DNA from: Gemmatimonadota bacterium
Lineage (GTDB): Bacteria; Gemmatimonadota; Gemmatimonadetes; Gemmatimonadales; Gemmatimonadaceae
Assembly: GCA_021298835.1 (NCBI GenBank)
Contig: JAJTHG010000002.1
Location: forward strand, 33,214 to 97,213
DNA: 64,000 nt
Direction of reading: 5' to 3'
The notes under the pieces are model-generated. The model ran no database searches. It was not told the origin of the DNA and worked only from the letters and a program-made list of their open reading frames with translations. How positions within the stretch are numbered: position 1 is the first letter of the stretch; each line of letters starts with the position of its first letter. Of this stretch, positions 46,629 through 54,672 are shown in pieces. Position numbers and translations under genes: made by a program.

Positions 46629-49047
46629 GCACCGTCACGCGCAGTTGCGCCTCCAGCGCCTTGACGACGGCCGACCGTCGGCCCTCGATCTCCTTCGTTC
46701 CGAGGGTGCGCTCCCGGTGGCGGAAGGTCAAGCGCCACGCGAGCGAACGATGCCCCTCCGCGACGCCCGACCCGCGGAACTCGTCGAAGACCACCAGCCG
46801 TTCGAGGAGCTCGCCCGCCGTCGCGCGGACGACCCGCGCCACGTCGGCGGCCTGCACCGCGTCCGGCACCAGCAGCGCCAGGTCGATCTCGGCGGCGGGC
46901 TGCGTCGGCAGGGGCCGGTACTGCACCGGCCGCGCGGTGACGCGCGCGGACGCCCCCCGGTACGCGTGACCACCCGGCGGGGCGACGACGGCGGACGACA
47001 GCTCGCCAAGGACGACCTCGACGCCGAACGCCGGCTGCGCCCACACCGGGGCGTCGAGCGCCACGCGCACGATGCGCCCGAGTGCGGCGCCGTCGGCCTC
47101 GAGGCGCCAGAGTTCGTCGTCGCCGGTGCCCGGGACGAGCGCGACCGCGCGGCCGGGATGCGCCGCGGCGGCCAGCGCTTCCGCGAGGGCCTTCGCGTCC
47201 CACGCGTCGAACGCCGGCGAGGCGCCCGCGCGATGCAGCGTGGCGTCCGTGAAGTGCGCCGGGTGCCGGGCCCCCATCACCAGCAGCGCCGCGTGCACGC
47301 GCTCGACGGGGAGGGCGCCCTCCCCCTTCCCGAACACCGAGCCGACCTCGAACAACCGGATGTCCCCCTGCATGCGCGACAGGTTGTACTCGGCGCGCTT
47401 CGCGAGCGTCTCGAGGATCGCGCGCCGCAGGTGCGGTTCGTCCTCGGCCAGCGGGTTGCGCACGCGCGCATGGGTCTCGTCGTGCCCGGCCACGAACGGG
47501 AGCGGCTTCACCTCGAACAGTCCGGCGGCCACGAGGGCATCCCGCACGCGCTCGCCCGCCACGTGCAGGGGGTGGTCGGGGACCGTCCCGGGCCGCGAGG
47601 GACGCAGCGTGTCGGGCAGCACGTCGAAGCCGCGTAGCCGCGCGACCTCCTCGACGAGGTCCACGTCGCGGGCGACGTCGTGACGCCACGTCGGCGGCGC
47701 GACCTGCCATGCGCCCTCGCCCGTGCGCCCGACGCCGAACCCGACCGCCGTGAGCCAGCGCTCCACCTCCGCAGCCGGCACGGGGGCGCCCAGCAGCCGC
47801 TCGACGCGGGCGTGCGAGAGGCCCACGGCCGGGGCGGGTGCAGGGGCCGCGCCGACCTCGACAAGGCCTTCAATGCGGCCGCCCGCGACCTGCACGACGA
47901 GCGCCGCCAGCCGCTCGGCCATCCGTCGGGTCGCCGCGCCGTCCACCCCGCGCTCGAAGCGGTACGACGCGTCGGTGCTCACACCGATCGCGCGCCGCGT
48001 CCGCCGCACCTGCCGGGGCTCGAAGTGCGCGACCTCGAGCAGCAGGTCGGTCGTCCGCTCGGAGACCTCGCTGTCCCTGCCGCCGATCACGCCGGCAATC
48101 GCCTGCGGCCGCTCGGCGTCGGCGATCACGAGCATCCCCGCCTCGAGCGTGCGCGCCACCCCGTCGAGCGTGGTGATGGTCTCGCCGGCGCGCGCTTCGC
48201 GGACGACGATCGCGCTCCCGCCCAGCCGGGCGAGGTCGAACGCGTGCGCCGGCTGGCCGAAGCCGTGCAGCAGGTAGTTCGTCGCGTCCACGACGTTCGA
48301 GATGCTGCGCCCCCCCACGCTCTCGACGCGGGCCCGCAGCCAGTCCGGGCTCGGGCCGACCGTCACGCCGCGCACGACCACCGCCACGTAGCGCGGGCAG
48401 CGGGCCGGCGTCTCGACGGCGACGCGCACGCCGGCCGGCACCGCCTCGAGCCCCGCCGGCACCGGGCCGATCTCGGCCGGGTCGGCCAGCGCCACGCCCG
48501 TCAGGGCGCTCACCTCGCGGGCGAGGCCCAAATGCGAGAGGAGGTCCGGCCGATTCGCCAGGACGTCGAACTCGAACTGCGTATCGCCCAGCGGCAGCAC
48601 CTGCAGCAGCGGCGTCCCGGGCGGGGCGTCGGTCTCGAGCGCGAGGATGCCGTCGTGCTCCTGCCCGAGCCCGAGTTCGCGGGCCGAGCAGAGCATGCCG
48701 TTGGACGTGAAGCCGCGGATCTTGCGCTTCTCGATCGTCAGCTGCCCACCGGGCATGACGGTGCCGGTGCGGGCGAAGGGGTAGCACACCCCGACGGTCA
48801 CGTTCGGGGCACCGCAGACGACCTCGAGCAGAGTGCCCGAGCCATCGTCCACCTTGTTGAACGACAGCCGGGTGTCCGGGATCTTCTCGCTCTCGACGAC
48901 GCGCGCGACCACGAAGGGCACGAGGTCGGCCCGGAGCTGCGCGAGGCCGTCGAGCGTGGCGACGTGTCGGCCCACGAGCTCGCCGAGCGCCTCGGGGGCC
49001 AGCGAGTGGGGCACGAAGGCCTTGAGCCAGGCGTGCGACGCGATCAT
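46621..49047 (-). CDS. pheT: Phenylalanyl-tRNA synthetase beta subunit
   Basis: Structural and editing subunit of the alpha2beta2 enzyme. The 808 residues hold an EMAP/OB tRNA-binding domain (about 40-150; KIRGFTSNGMLCSARELGLG), the B3/B4 editing region with SISNVVDATNYLLHGFGQP-like segment near 230-270, a B5 domain, a catalytic-like core and the C-terminal FDX-ACB anticodon-binding domain (about 712-808; YRPLPTQPAAEIDLALLVPD). The ATG at 49047 overlaps the pheS stop (ATGA). Confidence 0.95.
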   Translation of the reverse strand: MIASHAWLKAFVPHSLAPEALGELVGRHVATLDGLAQLRADLVPFVVARVVESEKIPDTRLSFNKVDDGSGTLLEVVCGAPNVTVGVCYPFARTGTVMPGGQLTIEKRKIRGFTSNGMLCSARELGLGQEHDGILALETDAPPGTPLLQVLPLGDTQFEFDVLANRPDLLSHLGLAREVSALTGVALADPAEIGPVPAGLEAVPAGVRVAVETPARCPRYVAVVVRGVTVGPSPDWLRARVESVGGRSISNVVDATNYLLHGFGQPAHAFDLARLGGSAIVVREARAGETITTLDGVARTLEAGMLVIADAERPQAIAGVIGGRDSEVSERTTDLLLEVAHFEPRQVRRTRRAIGVSTDASYRFERGVDGAATRRMAERLAALVVQVAGGRIEGLVEVGAAPAPAPAVGLSHARVERLLGAPVPAAEVERWLTAVGFGVGRTGEGAWQVAPPTWRHDVARDVDLVEEVARLRGFDVLPDTLRPSRPGTVPDHPLHVAGERVRDALVAAGLFEVKPLPFVAGHDETHARVRNPLAEDEPHLRRAILETLAKRAEYNLSRMQGDIRLFEVGSVFGKGEGALPVERVHAALLVMGARHPAHFTDATLHRAGASPAFDAWDAKALAEALAAAAHPGRAVALVPGTGDDELWRLEADGAALGRIVRVALDAPVWAQPAFGVEVVLGELSSAVVAPPGGHAYRGASARVTARPVQYRPLPTQPAAEIDLALLVPDAVQAADVARVVRATAGELLERLVVFDEFRGSGVAEGHRSLAWRLTFRHRERTLGTKEIEGRRSAVVKALEAQLRVTVRG

Positions 49048-50084
49048 CGCGCGTCCTCCGCGGCGGCGCCGGGGGCGAACTGGGCGTGGAAGCGCACGTC
49101 GCTGTCGTAGAGCAGCCGGATGTCCGGGATACCGTGCCGCGACATCGCGATGCGCCCCGGTCCCATGCCGAAGGCCCAGCCGGTGTAGCGGGCGCTGTCG
49201 AGGCCGGCACTCTCGAGCACGGCGGGATGCATGAGTCCGCACCCGAGGATCTCGACCCAGCGGGTCCCCTTGCCGTCGCCGAGGTCGATCTCGACGTCCA
49301 TCTGGGCGGAGGGCTCGGTGAAGGGGAAGTACGAGGGGCCGAAGCGCACGCGCCGCGAGCCGCCGTAGAAGCGGCGGGCGAACTCGGTGAGCGTGGCCTT
49401 GAGGTCGGCGAAGCCGATGTCCTCGTCCACGGCCATCCCCTCGAGCTGGGCGAAGGCCGGGGCGTGGGTGGCGTCGAAGAAGTCGCGGCGGTACACCGTG
49501 CCGGGCGCGAGGATGCGGACGGGAGGCGGGTACTGCTGGAGGGTCCGCACCTGGACCGGCGAGGTGTGCGTGCGCAGCACCGCCCCGTCGCCGAGGTACA
49601 GGGTATCGTGCATGTCCATCGCCGGATGGTCGTCCGGGAAGTTGAGCGCGCCGAAGTTGTACCAGTCGCGCTCGGCCTCGGGCCCGAGGGCGATGGTGAA
49701 GCCGAGCTCGCGGAAGATGGCGGCGATCTCGTCGATGACGGCGGTGACCGGGTGCCGCGCGCCGACCCAGCGGTCGCGGGCAGGCATGGTGGGGTCGATG
49801 GCGGGGCCGCGGCGGGTGATGGCCGCGCGGCGCTGCTGGTGCCGCGCCGCGAGGTCGGCGACGAGCTGGGCGCGCCGGTTGAGCTCCTGGCCGAAGCGCT
49901 TGCGCGCGTCGGCGTCGGTGACCTCGCGCATGCGCGAGTAGGCGCGGGTGATGATGCCCGCCTTCCGGCCCACGAGGCGGGTCTCGAGCGCCTCGAACTG
50001 CGCCGGGTCGTCGGTCCCCTGCAACTGCTCGATCAGGGCGTCGGCCTGGTCGAGTTCGCCCTGCATCGCGGAATGATCAGTCAT
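49044..50084 (-). CDS. pheS: Phenylalanyl-tRNA synthetase alpha subunit
   Basis: Catalytic subunit charging tRNA-Phe. The 346 residues have an N-terminal coiled coil (about 1-90), then motif 2 region RTHTSPVQVRTLQQ and PGTVYRRDFFDATHAPAFAQLEG, and motif 3 WAFGMGPGRIAMSRHGIPDIR. Length and order are normal. It is 156 bases downstream of rplT with a GC-rich hairpin in the gap. I saw no T-box. Confidence 0.95.
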   Translation of the reverse strand: MTDHSAMQGELDQADALIEQLQGTDDPAQFEALETRLVGRKAGIITRAYSRMREVTDADARKRFGQELNRRAQLVADLAARHQQRRAAITRRGPAIDPTMPARDRWVGARHPVTAVIDEIAAIFRELGFTIALGPEAERDWYNFGALNFPDDHPAMDMHDTLYLGDGAVLRTHTSPVQVRTLQQYPPPVRILAPGTVYRRDFFDATHAPAFAQLEGMAVDEDIGFADLKATLTEFARRFYGGSRRVRFGPSYFPFTEPSAQMDVEIDLGDGKGTRWVEILGCGLMHPAVLESAGLDSARYTGWAFGMGPGRIAMSRHGIPDIRLLYDSDVRFHAQFAPGAAAEDAR

Positions 50085-50181
50085 CGCTCGGTGACGGCAC
50101 CACGGGAAGGCCCCGGCGGCGCACCCGCCGTCCTGCGTCGCCGCAGGCGGCAGCGCCCCGCGCCGGGGACGCGAACACGAA

Positions 50182-50212
50182 GCGGCCGCGGCGCCGGAGC
50201 GCGCGCGGCCGC
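50182..50212 (-). terminator. GC-rich hairpin between rplT and pheS
   Basis: Two GCGGCCGC 8-mers (50182-50189 and 50205-50212) form an 8-bp stem around a 15-base, partly pairing loop, 29 bases after the rplT stop. No T-tract. It could be a partial terminator separating ribosomal from synthetase genes. Confidence 0.4.
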
Positions 50213-50240
50213 CTCGACGGACCGGAAGCGGCGGTGCGGC

Positions 50241-50603
50241 TTACGCCGCGCCGAGCGCCGCGCGCGCCTGGTCGGCGAGCATGGCGAAGGCCGCGGCGTC
50301 GTTGACCGCGAGCTCGGCGAGCACCTTGCGGTCCACCTCGAGGCCGGCCTTGCCGAGCCCGAAGATGAACTGGTTGTAGTTCAGCCCGTTCTGGTGGGCG
50401 GCCGCGTTGATGCGGACGATCCAGAGGCGGCGGAACTCCCGCTTCTTGTTCTTGCGGTCGCGGTAGGCGTAGCGCCAGGCGCGCTCGACCGACTCCTTGG
50501 CGGGCCCCCAGAGCTTGCTGCGCGCGCCGAAGTAGCCGCGGGCGGCCTTCATCACCTGCTTCTTGCGCTTCAGACGCGCAACGTTGGAACGAACGCGAGG
50601 CAT
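50241..50603 (-). CDS. rplT: 50S ribosomal protein L20
   Basis: Large-subunit assembly protein and, in other bacteria, the autogenous repressor of the infC-rpmI-rplT operon. The 120 residues show RLKRKKQVMKAARGYFGARS, WRYAYRDRKNKKREFRRLWI and NGLNYNQFIFGLGKAG. Third gene of the operon, 17 bases after rpmI. Confidence 0.97.
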   Translation of the reverse strand: MPRVRSNVARLKRKKQVMKAARGYFGARSKLWGPAKESVERAWRYAYRDRKNKKREFRRLWIVRINAAAHQNGLNYNQFIFGLGKAGLEVDRKVLAELAVNDAAAFAMLADQARAALGAA

Positions 50604-50620
50604 GGGTCAGGTCCTCCGGC

Positions 50621-50818
50621 TCAGACGACGAGGAGGCGCTTGATGAACTTCGCCTCGCCCGGGGTGTCGACGGTCGTGGGGCGGCGGAGGTTCCGCTTCC
50701 GCTTCGACGTCTTCTTGGTCAGGATGTGGCTCTTGTGCGCGCGCAGGCGCCGCACCTTGCCGGTGGCGGTCGTCGTGAAGCGCTTCTTGGCGCCCTTGTG
50801 GGGCTTCATCTTCGGCAT
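50621..50818 (-). CDS. rpmI: 50S ribosomal protein L35
   Basis: Small basic large-subunit protein, 65 residues, with the standard start [20 protein letters not shown] and the [19 protein letters not shown] block. It lies 20 bases after infC. Confidence 0.97.
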   Translation of the reverse strand: MPKMKPHKGAKKRFTTTATGKVRRLRAHKSHILTKKTSKRKRNLRRPTTVDTPGEAKFIKRLLVV

Positions 50819-50838
50819 CGGCTACTCCTTCCTTCCGC

Positions 50839-51354
50839 TCACTTGGGCGTGAGGATCATGGTCATCGCCTTTCCTTCGAGGCGGGCGTCGGTCTCGATCT
50901 TCGCGAGGTCGGCGAGCTGCTGCGCGACCCGCTGCACGACCGCGCGGCCGAGCTCCGGATGCGCGATCTGCCGGCCACGGAACATCAGCGTGACCTTCAC
51001 CTTGTTGCCTTCCTCGAGGAACCGGCGGGCGTGCCGCGTCTTCGTGTCGAAGTCGTGATCGTCGATGTTGGGCCGGTACTTGACCTCCTTCAACTCGATC
51101 ACGTGCTGCTTCTTCTTCGCCACGCGCGCCTGCTTCGCCTGCTCGAACTTGTACTTGCCGTAGTCCATGATGCGGACGACCGGCGGCCGGGCGAGCGGCG
51201 CGACCTCGACGAGGTCGAGGCCCTGCTCTTCGGCCATGCGGAGTGCGATGTCGGTGTCGATGATGCCCAGCTGGGCGCCATCGGCGGCGATCACGCGCAC
51301 GGGGCTCAGGCGGATCTGGCGGTTGACGCGGATGCGCTTCGTCGGGTCCTGAAT
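50839..51354 (-). CDS. infC: Translation initiation factor IF-3, AUU start
   Basis: Prevents subunit joining and proof-reads start-codon selection. With an ATT start at 51354 the protein has 171 residues: N-domain VNRQIRLSPVRVIAADGAQLG and MAEEQGLDLVEVAP, linker MDYGKYKFEQAKQAR, and C-domain KYRPNIDDHDFDTKTRHARRFL with VTLMFRGRQIAHPELG. The ATT is chosen because AGGAG lies seven bases upstream and it is just before the conserved TKRIRVNRQIR; no ATG/GTG/TTG fits this region. AUU starts are a classic autoregulatory feature of infC. A terminator hairpin with a T-tract sits 27 bases before the start. Confidence 0.94.
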   Translation of the reverse strand: MQDPTKRIRVNRQIRLSPVRVIAADGAQLGIIDTDIALRMAEEQGLDLVEVAPLARPPVVRIMDYGKYKFEQAKQARVAKKKQHVIELKEVKYRPNIDDHDFDTKTRHARRFLEEGNKVKVTLMFRGRQIAHPELGRAVVQRVAQQLADLAKIETDARLEGKAMTMILTPK

Positions 51355-51380
51355 GGGCAGGCTCCTGCTTCGGGGGAACG

Positions 51381-51408
51381 AAAAACGCGGACTCGGGTGG
51401 AGTCCGCG
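51381..51408 (-). terminator. Intrinsic terminator (attenuator) in the infC leader
   Basis: On the minus strand CGCGGACTC-CACCC-GAGTCCGCG (9-bp perfect stem) followed directly by TTTTT. It lies inside the infC leader, between the promoter at 51539-51567 and the start codon, so it should act as an attenuator. It is the only clear hairpin-plus-T-tract terminator seen in the window. Confidence 0.75.
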
Positions 51409-51538
51409 CGGACGACCCGCCGACGCCCCACGAGGGGCGGCGACCGGCTGTACGTCGAACTCCGACAGCTCGCCGAACGCGCGGCGGCCGGGGAGTGGGG
51501 CGGATGGTCTCGCCCACTTTGGCCAAGTTGTTGAGGCA

Positions 51539-51567
51539 AAGCTACTTGCGGCCCGTTCCGAGGTCAA
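51539..51567 (-). promoter_or_regulatory. Sigma70-like promoter for infC-rpmI-rplT
   Basis: Minus strand TTGACC (51567-51562), 17-bp spacer, TAGCTT (51544-51539), giving a leader of about 178 bases that contains the attenuator. Identical -10 and spacer to the rplM promoter. Confidence 0.55.
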
Positions 51568-51595
51568 GGGAAGCCCCGGCCCGGGGACACCCGAC

Positions 51596-52465
51596 TCAGC
51601 GCAGCCCGTATGCCTTGCCGTCGTGCGCGACCTTCCCCATCGCGACGTGCGCGTCGTGCTCGAACATCACCGTCCACCCCTCCTCCGCCGCCTGCCGCAG
51701 CAGCCAGCGCTTCGACTCGAGCGTCACCAGCGGCTCGACGTCGTAGCCCATGATCCACGGCAGCGGCAGGTGATGGGCCGTCGGGCAGACGTCGCCCAGG
51801 AAGCACAGCGTCTCCCCGCCCGACTGCACCAGCACGCTCTGGTGGTGCGGTACGTGCCCCGGCGTCGGCAGCACGGTGATGCCCGGCAGCACGACCTGCT
51901 TCCCCGTGACCAGTTCCAGCCGTTCGGCCTCGAAGAGCGGCACGAAGTTCGGCGCGAAGTAGCTCGCCGCCGTGCGCTCGTTCGTGTGCGTCGCGTACAG
52001 GTATTCGCCCAACTGCACCACGTACGTCGCCTCGGGAAAGGTCGGGCGCACCCGGTCGCCGTCCCGCACCGTGTTGCCGCCGGCGTGGTCGAAGTGCAGG
52101 TGCGTGTTGATCACGAACGCGACGTCCTCCGGCGCGTGGCCCGCCGCGCGGATCCCGTCCTCGAGCGCCGTCGCGCCGTCGCGCCGCGCGTTCTCGATGC
52201 CGTAGATGTCGTAGAACTTCTCCGGCTCCTTGTTCCCCGCCCCGGTGTCCACCAGCACCAGCCCGAGGTCGTGCTCGACGAGCAGGCAGCGCATCCCCAT
52301 CGGGATGCGGTTGCGGGCGTCGGCGGCCAGACGCTTCTCCCAGAGCGGCTTCGGCACCACGCCGAACATCGCGCCGCCGTCGAGCTGCTGGCCCCCCGCC
52401 TGGATCGCGTGGGCCCGCCAGCGGCCAATCTGGAACGTCTGCAGGAGCGGATCGGGGAATGCCAT
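51596..52465 (-). CDS. Metallo-beta-lactamase-fold hydrolase
   Basis: A 289-residue zinc hydrolase of the MBL superfamily. The metal motif THLHFDHAGG (about 120-129) and later ligands in PTPGHVPHHQS and FLGDVCPTAHH are present, with a conserved DTGAG near residue 73. The layout resembles lactonase/quorum-quenching and other soluble MBL hydrolases; substrate cannot be named. It lies three bases after the exonuclease gene and ends just before the infC promoter. Confidence 0.82.
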   Translation of the reverse strand: MAFPDPLLQTFQIGRWRAHAIQAGGQQLDGGAMFGVVPKPLWEKRLAADARNRIPMGMRCLLVEHDLGLVLVDTGAGNKEPEKFYDIYGIENARRDGATALEDGIRAAGHAPEDVAFVINTHLHFDHAGGNTVRDGDRVRPTFPEATYVVQLGEYLYATHTNERTAASYFAPNFVPLFEAERLELVTGKQVVLPGITVLPTPGHVPHHQSVLVQSGGETLCFLGDVCPTAHHLPLPWIMGYDVEPLVTLESKRWLLRQAAEEGWTVMFEHDAHVAMGKVAHDGKAYGLR

Positions 52466-52468
52466 CGG

Positions 52469-53134
52469 TCAGGCCGGGGTGTCGAAGGAATCGGGATCGA
52501 ACGAACGGGGCAGCGCCGAGCGGCGCGCCCGGCGGGCCGCGCCCGTCCCTTGGACGCTCAACGCCTGAAGCCCGCCCCATGTTGCCGCCCCCAGCCGCTC
52601 GGCGTCGGCGAGCAGGCGGCGCAGCACCTCGGCCGTGGCCACGGCATCGCCGTCGGCGCGATGGCGACCCGTGATGCGCACGCCGTAGTGCGCGGTCACG
52701 TGGTCCAGCGACCGCCGCGGCAGGAACGGCAGCACCCGCCGCGCCAGCTTCACCGTGCACAGCTGCGCCACCGGCGGCACCGGCTCGCCCGCGCGGCCGA
52801 GCTCGGCGCTCACGAAGCCCCAGTCGAACGCCGCGTTGTGCGCGACGAACACCCGGTCCTCGAGCGCCCGGCGCACCAACGGCGCGATCCGGCCGAACGG
52901 AGGTGCCCCCTGCACCATGCGATCGGAGATCCCCGTCAGCTCGGTGATGCGCCACGGGATCGGGCGCCCCGGATTCACCAGACTGTGCAGCACCGGCACC
53001 GTCGTGCCACCCTCGACCGCCACCGCCGCGAATTCCGTCACCCGGTCCTCGAACGCGGCCCGCATTCCCGTCGTCTCGACGTCCACCACGAGGAAGCGAA
53101 GCGCCGACAGCGGGGTGTCCGGGGCAACGATCAT
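52469..53134 (-). CDS. DEDDh-type 3'-5' exonuclease (DnaQ/PolC epsilon-like)
   Basis: A 221-residue exonuclease-domain protein. Exo I is VVDVETTGM (D18, E20), Exo II lies in VFVAHNAAFDWGFV, and Exo III in GRHRADGDAVATAEV with the DEDDh histidine. It could be a stand-alone proofreading/maintenance nuclease; it is not the canonical full epsilon subunit neighbourhood. The C-terminal 40 residues are basic and of low complexity. Divergent from rex across 112 bases. Confidence 0.85.
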   Translation of the reverse strand: MIVAPDTPLSALRFLVVDVETTGMRAAFEDRVTEFAAVAVEGGTTVPVLHSLVNPGRPIPWRITELTGISDRMVQGAPPFGRIAPLVRRALEDRVFVAHNAAFDWGFVSAELGRAGEPVPPVAQLCTVKLARRVLPFLPRRSLDHVTAHYGVRITGRHRADGDAVATAEVLRRLLADAERLGAATWGGLQALSVQGTGAARRARRSALPRSFDPDSFDTPA

Positions 53135-53246
53135 GTCGGCGAACCTACAGCGCCGCGGAAGCCCCCGGCGTCAGGCACCTTCCCGCAGTCATAAACGCTA
53201 CCTTTCCACACGCCGTGTCCGACTTCTGCGTGTCCTCACAGCGCCC

Positions 53247-53903
53247 ATGAAGGCCGTCGGCGAATCCTCCATCCGCCGGCTCTCGCTCTACCTGCGCTTC
53301 CTGGATGCCGAGGACGCGCGGGGGCGCCGGACCATCTCGTCCGAGGCCCTCGCCGCCCTCGCCGGCACCACCTCCGCCCAGGTGCGCAAGGACCTGTCGC
53401 AGTTCGGCTCCTTCGGGATCCGCGGCACCGGCTACGACCTCCCCGCCCTGCGCGGCCGCCTGCGCGAGATCCTCGGCCTCGAGCGCGAACGGCGCGTGGT
53501 CATCGTCGGCGCCGGCAAGATCGGTGCGGCGCTTGCGCAGTACCCCGGCTTCGGCGACCGCGGCTTCCGCGTCGTCGGCGTTTACGATGCCGACCCGGCG
53601 AAGATCGGCTCGCGCTGGGGCAGCGTGCGCGTGCAGTCCCCGACGAAGCTGGCCGCCGACGTGAAGCGCCTCGATGCGCAGATCGCGGTCCTCGCCGTAC
53701 CCGCGGGGGTCGCCCAGACGATGCTCGAGCTGCTGGCCCGGGCCGGGGTGCGCGCCGTGCTCAACTTCGCGCCGATCCCCCTCGCCGCGCCGCGCGGCGT
53801 CATCGTGCAGTCGGTGAACATGGCGCAGGAGCTCGAGGCCCTCTCCTACGCACTGGCCCACGCCCCGCCTACGCCGGTCCGCCGGCGGCGCGGAAGAGAC
53901 TGA
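53247..53903 (+). CDS. rex: Redox-sensing transcriptional repressor Rex
   Basis: Winged-helix repressor that senses the NADH/NAD ratio. The 218 residues have an N-terminal wHTH (about 5-78; SSIRRLSLYLRFL, TSAQVRKDLSQFGSFGIRGTGY) and a Rossmann domain with VIVGAGKIGAALAQY (86-100), GVYDADPAKIG and VLNFAP. Rex usually controls fermentative and respiratory genes. An ACACG-C-CGTGT inverted repeat lies at 53208-53218 before the start but does not match the known operator well. The 3' end overlaps convergent rsmA by 35 bases. Confidence 0.93.
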   Translation: MKAVGESSIRRLSLYLRFLDAEDARGRRTISSEALAALAGTTSAQVRKDLSQFGSFGIRGTGYDLPALRGRLREILGLERERRVVIVGAGKIGAALAQYPGFGDRGFRVVGVYDADPAKIGSRWGSVRVQSPTKLAADVKRLDAQIAVLAVPAGVAQTMLELLARAGVRAVLNFAPIPLAAPRGVIVQSVNMAQELEALSYALAHAPPTPVRRRRGRD

Positions 53904-54672
53904 CGAACCCCGCCGGCGGCACGGTCTCGCCGCGCGCCGTCGGGACGAGTCCGGCACGCGCCAGCGCCGCCTGCGCCGCCTCCGCCGAACACCCGGTGAC
54001 CTCGCGCACGGCGCGCACCAGCTGCTTGCGCCGCTGCCCGAACATCGCGACGACGAAGCGCTGGAAGGCGTGCTCCTCACCGGGACCGACCAGCGGATCG
54101 GCCCGCGGCTCGAGCGCGAGGACGGCGCTCTCGACCGACGGTGCGGGGCGGAACGCCCCAGGCCCGACGGTGAACAGCCGCTCCGGCACCGCGAGTGCCT
54201 GTACGTTCACGCTCAGCGCCCCGTAGTCCGGATGGCCGGCCGGCGCGACGACGCGGTCGGCCACCTCCCTCTGCACCAGGTACACCGCGCGCCGCGGGCG
54301 CGGCGCCCGGAGGGCGTGGAAGATGATCGGCGTCGTGATGTAGTACGGCACGTTGCCGGCGAGCACGTACGGGCCGCCCGCGACCGCGGCGAGGTCCACG
54401 TCGAGGACGTCGCCCTCGAGGATCTCGACGTGCGACCGCCCGGCGTAGCGCGCCCGCAGGCGGGGCACGAGATCGCGGTCGAGTTCGATCGCCACGAGCC
54501 GCGACGCGCGCTCCGCGAGGAGGTCGGTGAGCGCCCCCTCGCCCGGGCCGACCTCGAGGACGGTCTCGCCGGGGCGCGGTGCGACGGCCTCGGCGATGCG
54601 CTCCAGCACCCGGCGGTCGTGCAGGAAGTGCTGGCCGAGGCGCTTCTTGGCGCGCGCGGGGCCGTCGGTCAC
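53869..54672 (-). CDS. rsmA: 16S rRNA dimethyladenosine transferase
   Basis: Dimethylates the two adjacent adenosines in the 3' helix of 16S rRNA (RsmA/KsgA). The 267 residues begin AKKRLGQHFLHDRRVLERI and carry the SAM site VLEVGPGEGALTDLLAER, the catalytic GNVPYYITTPI and the PSVESAVLALEP segment. The GTG at 54672 overlaps the stop of the phosphatase gene (GTGA). Confidence 0.94.
   Translation of the reverse strand: MTDGPARAKKRLGQHFLHDRRVLERIAEAVAPRPGETVLEVGPGEGALTDLLAERASRLVAIELDRDLVPRLRARYAGRSHVEILEGDVLDVDLAAVAGGPYVLAGNVPYYITTPIIFHALRAPRPRRAVYLVQREVADRVVAPAGHPDYGALSVNVQALAVPERLFTVGPGAFRPAPSVESAVLALEPRADPLVGPGEEHAFQRFVVAMFGQRRKQLVRAVREVTGCSAEAAQAALARAGLVPTARGETVPPAGFVSLFRAAGGPA

Noticed and set aside
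50085..50240. T-box or leader-peptide attenuator before pheS
   Set aside because: The gap is short, has no T-box motif and no Phe-rich small reading frame; only a GC-rich hairpin is seen.
53208..53218. Rex operator upstream of rex
   Set aside because: ACACG-C-CGTGT is an inverted repeat but lacks the TTGTGA-type halves of known Rex sites; not enough to call an operator.
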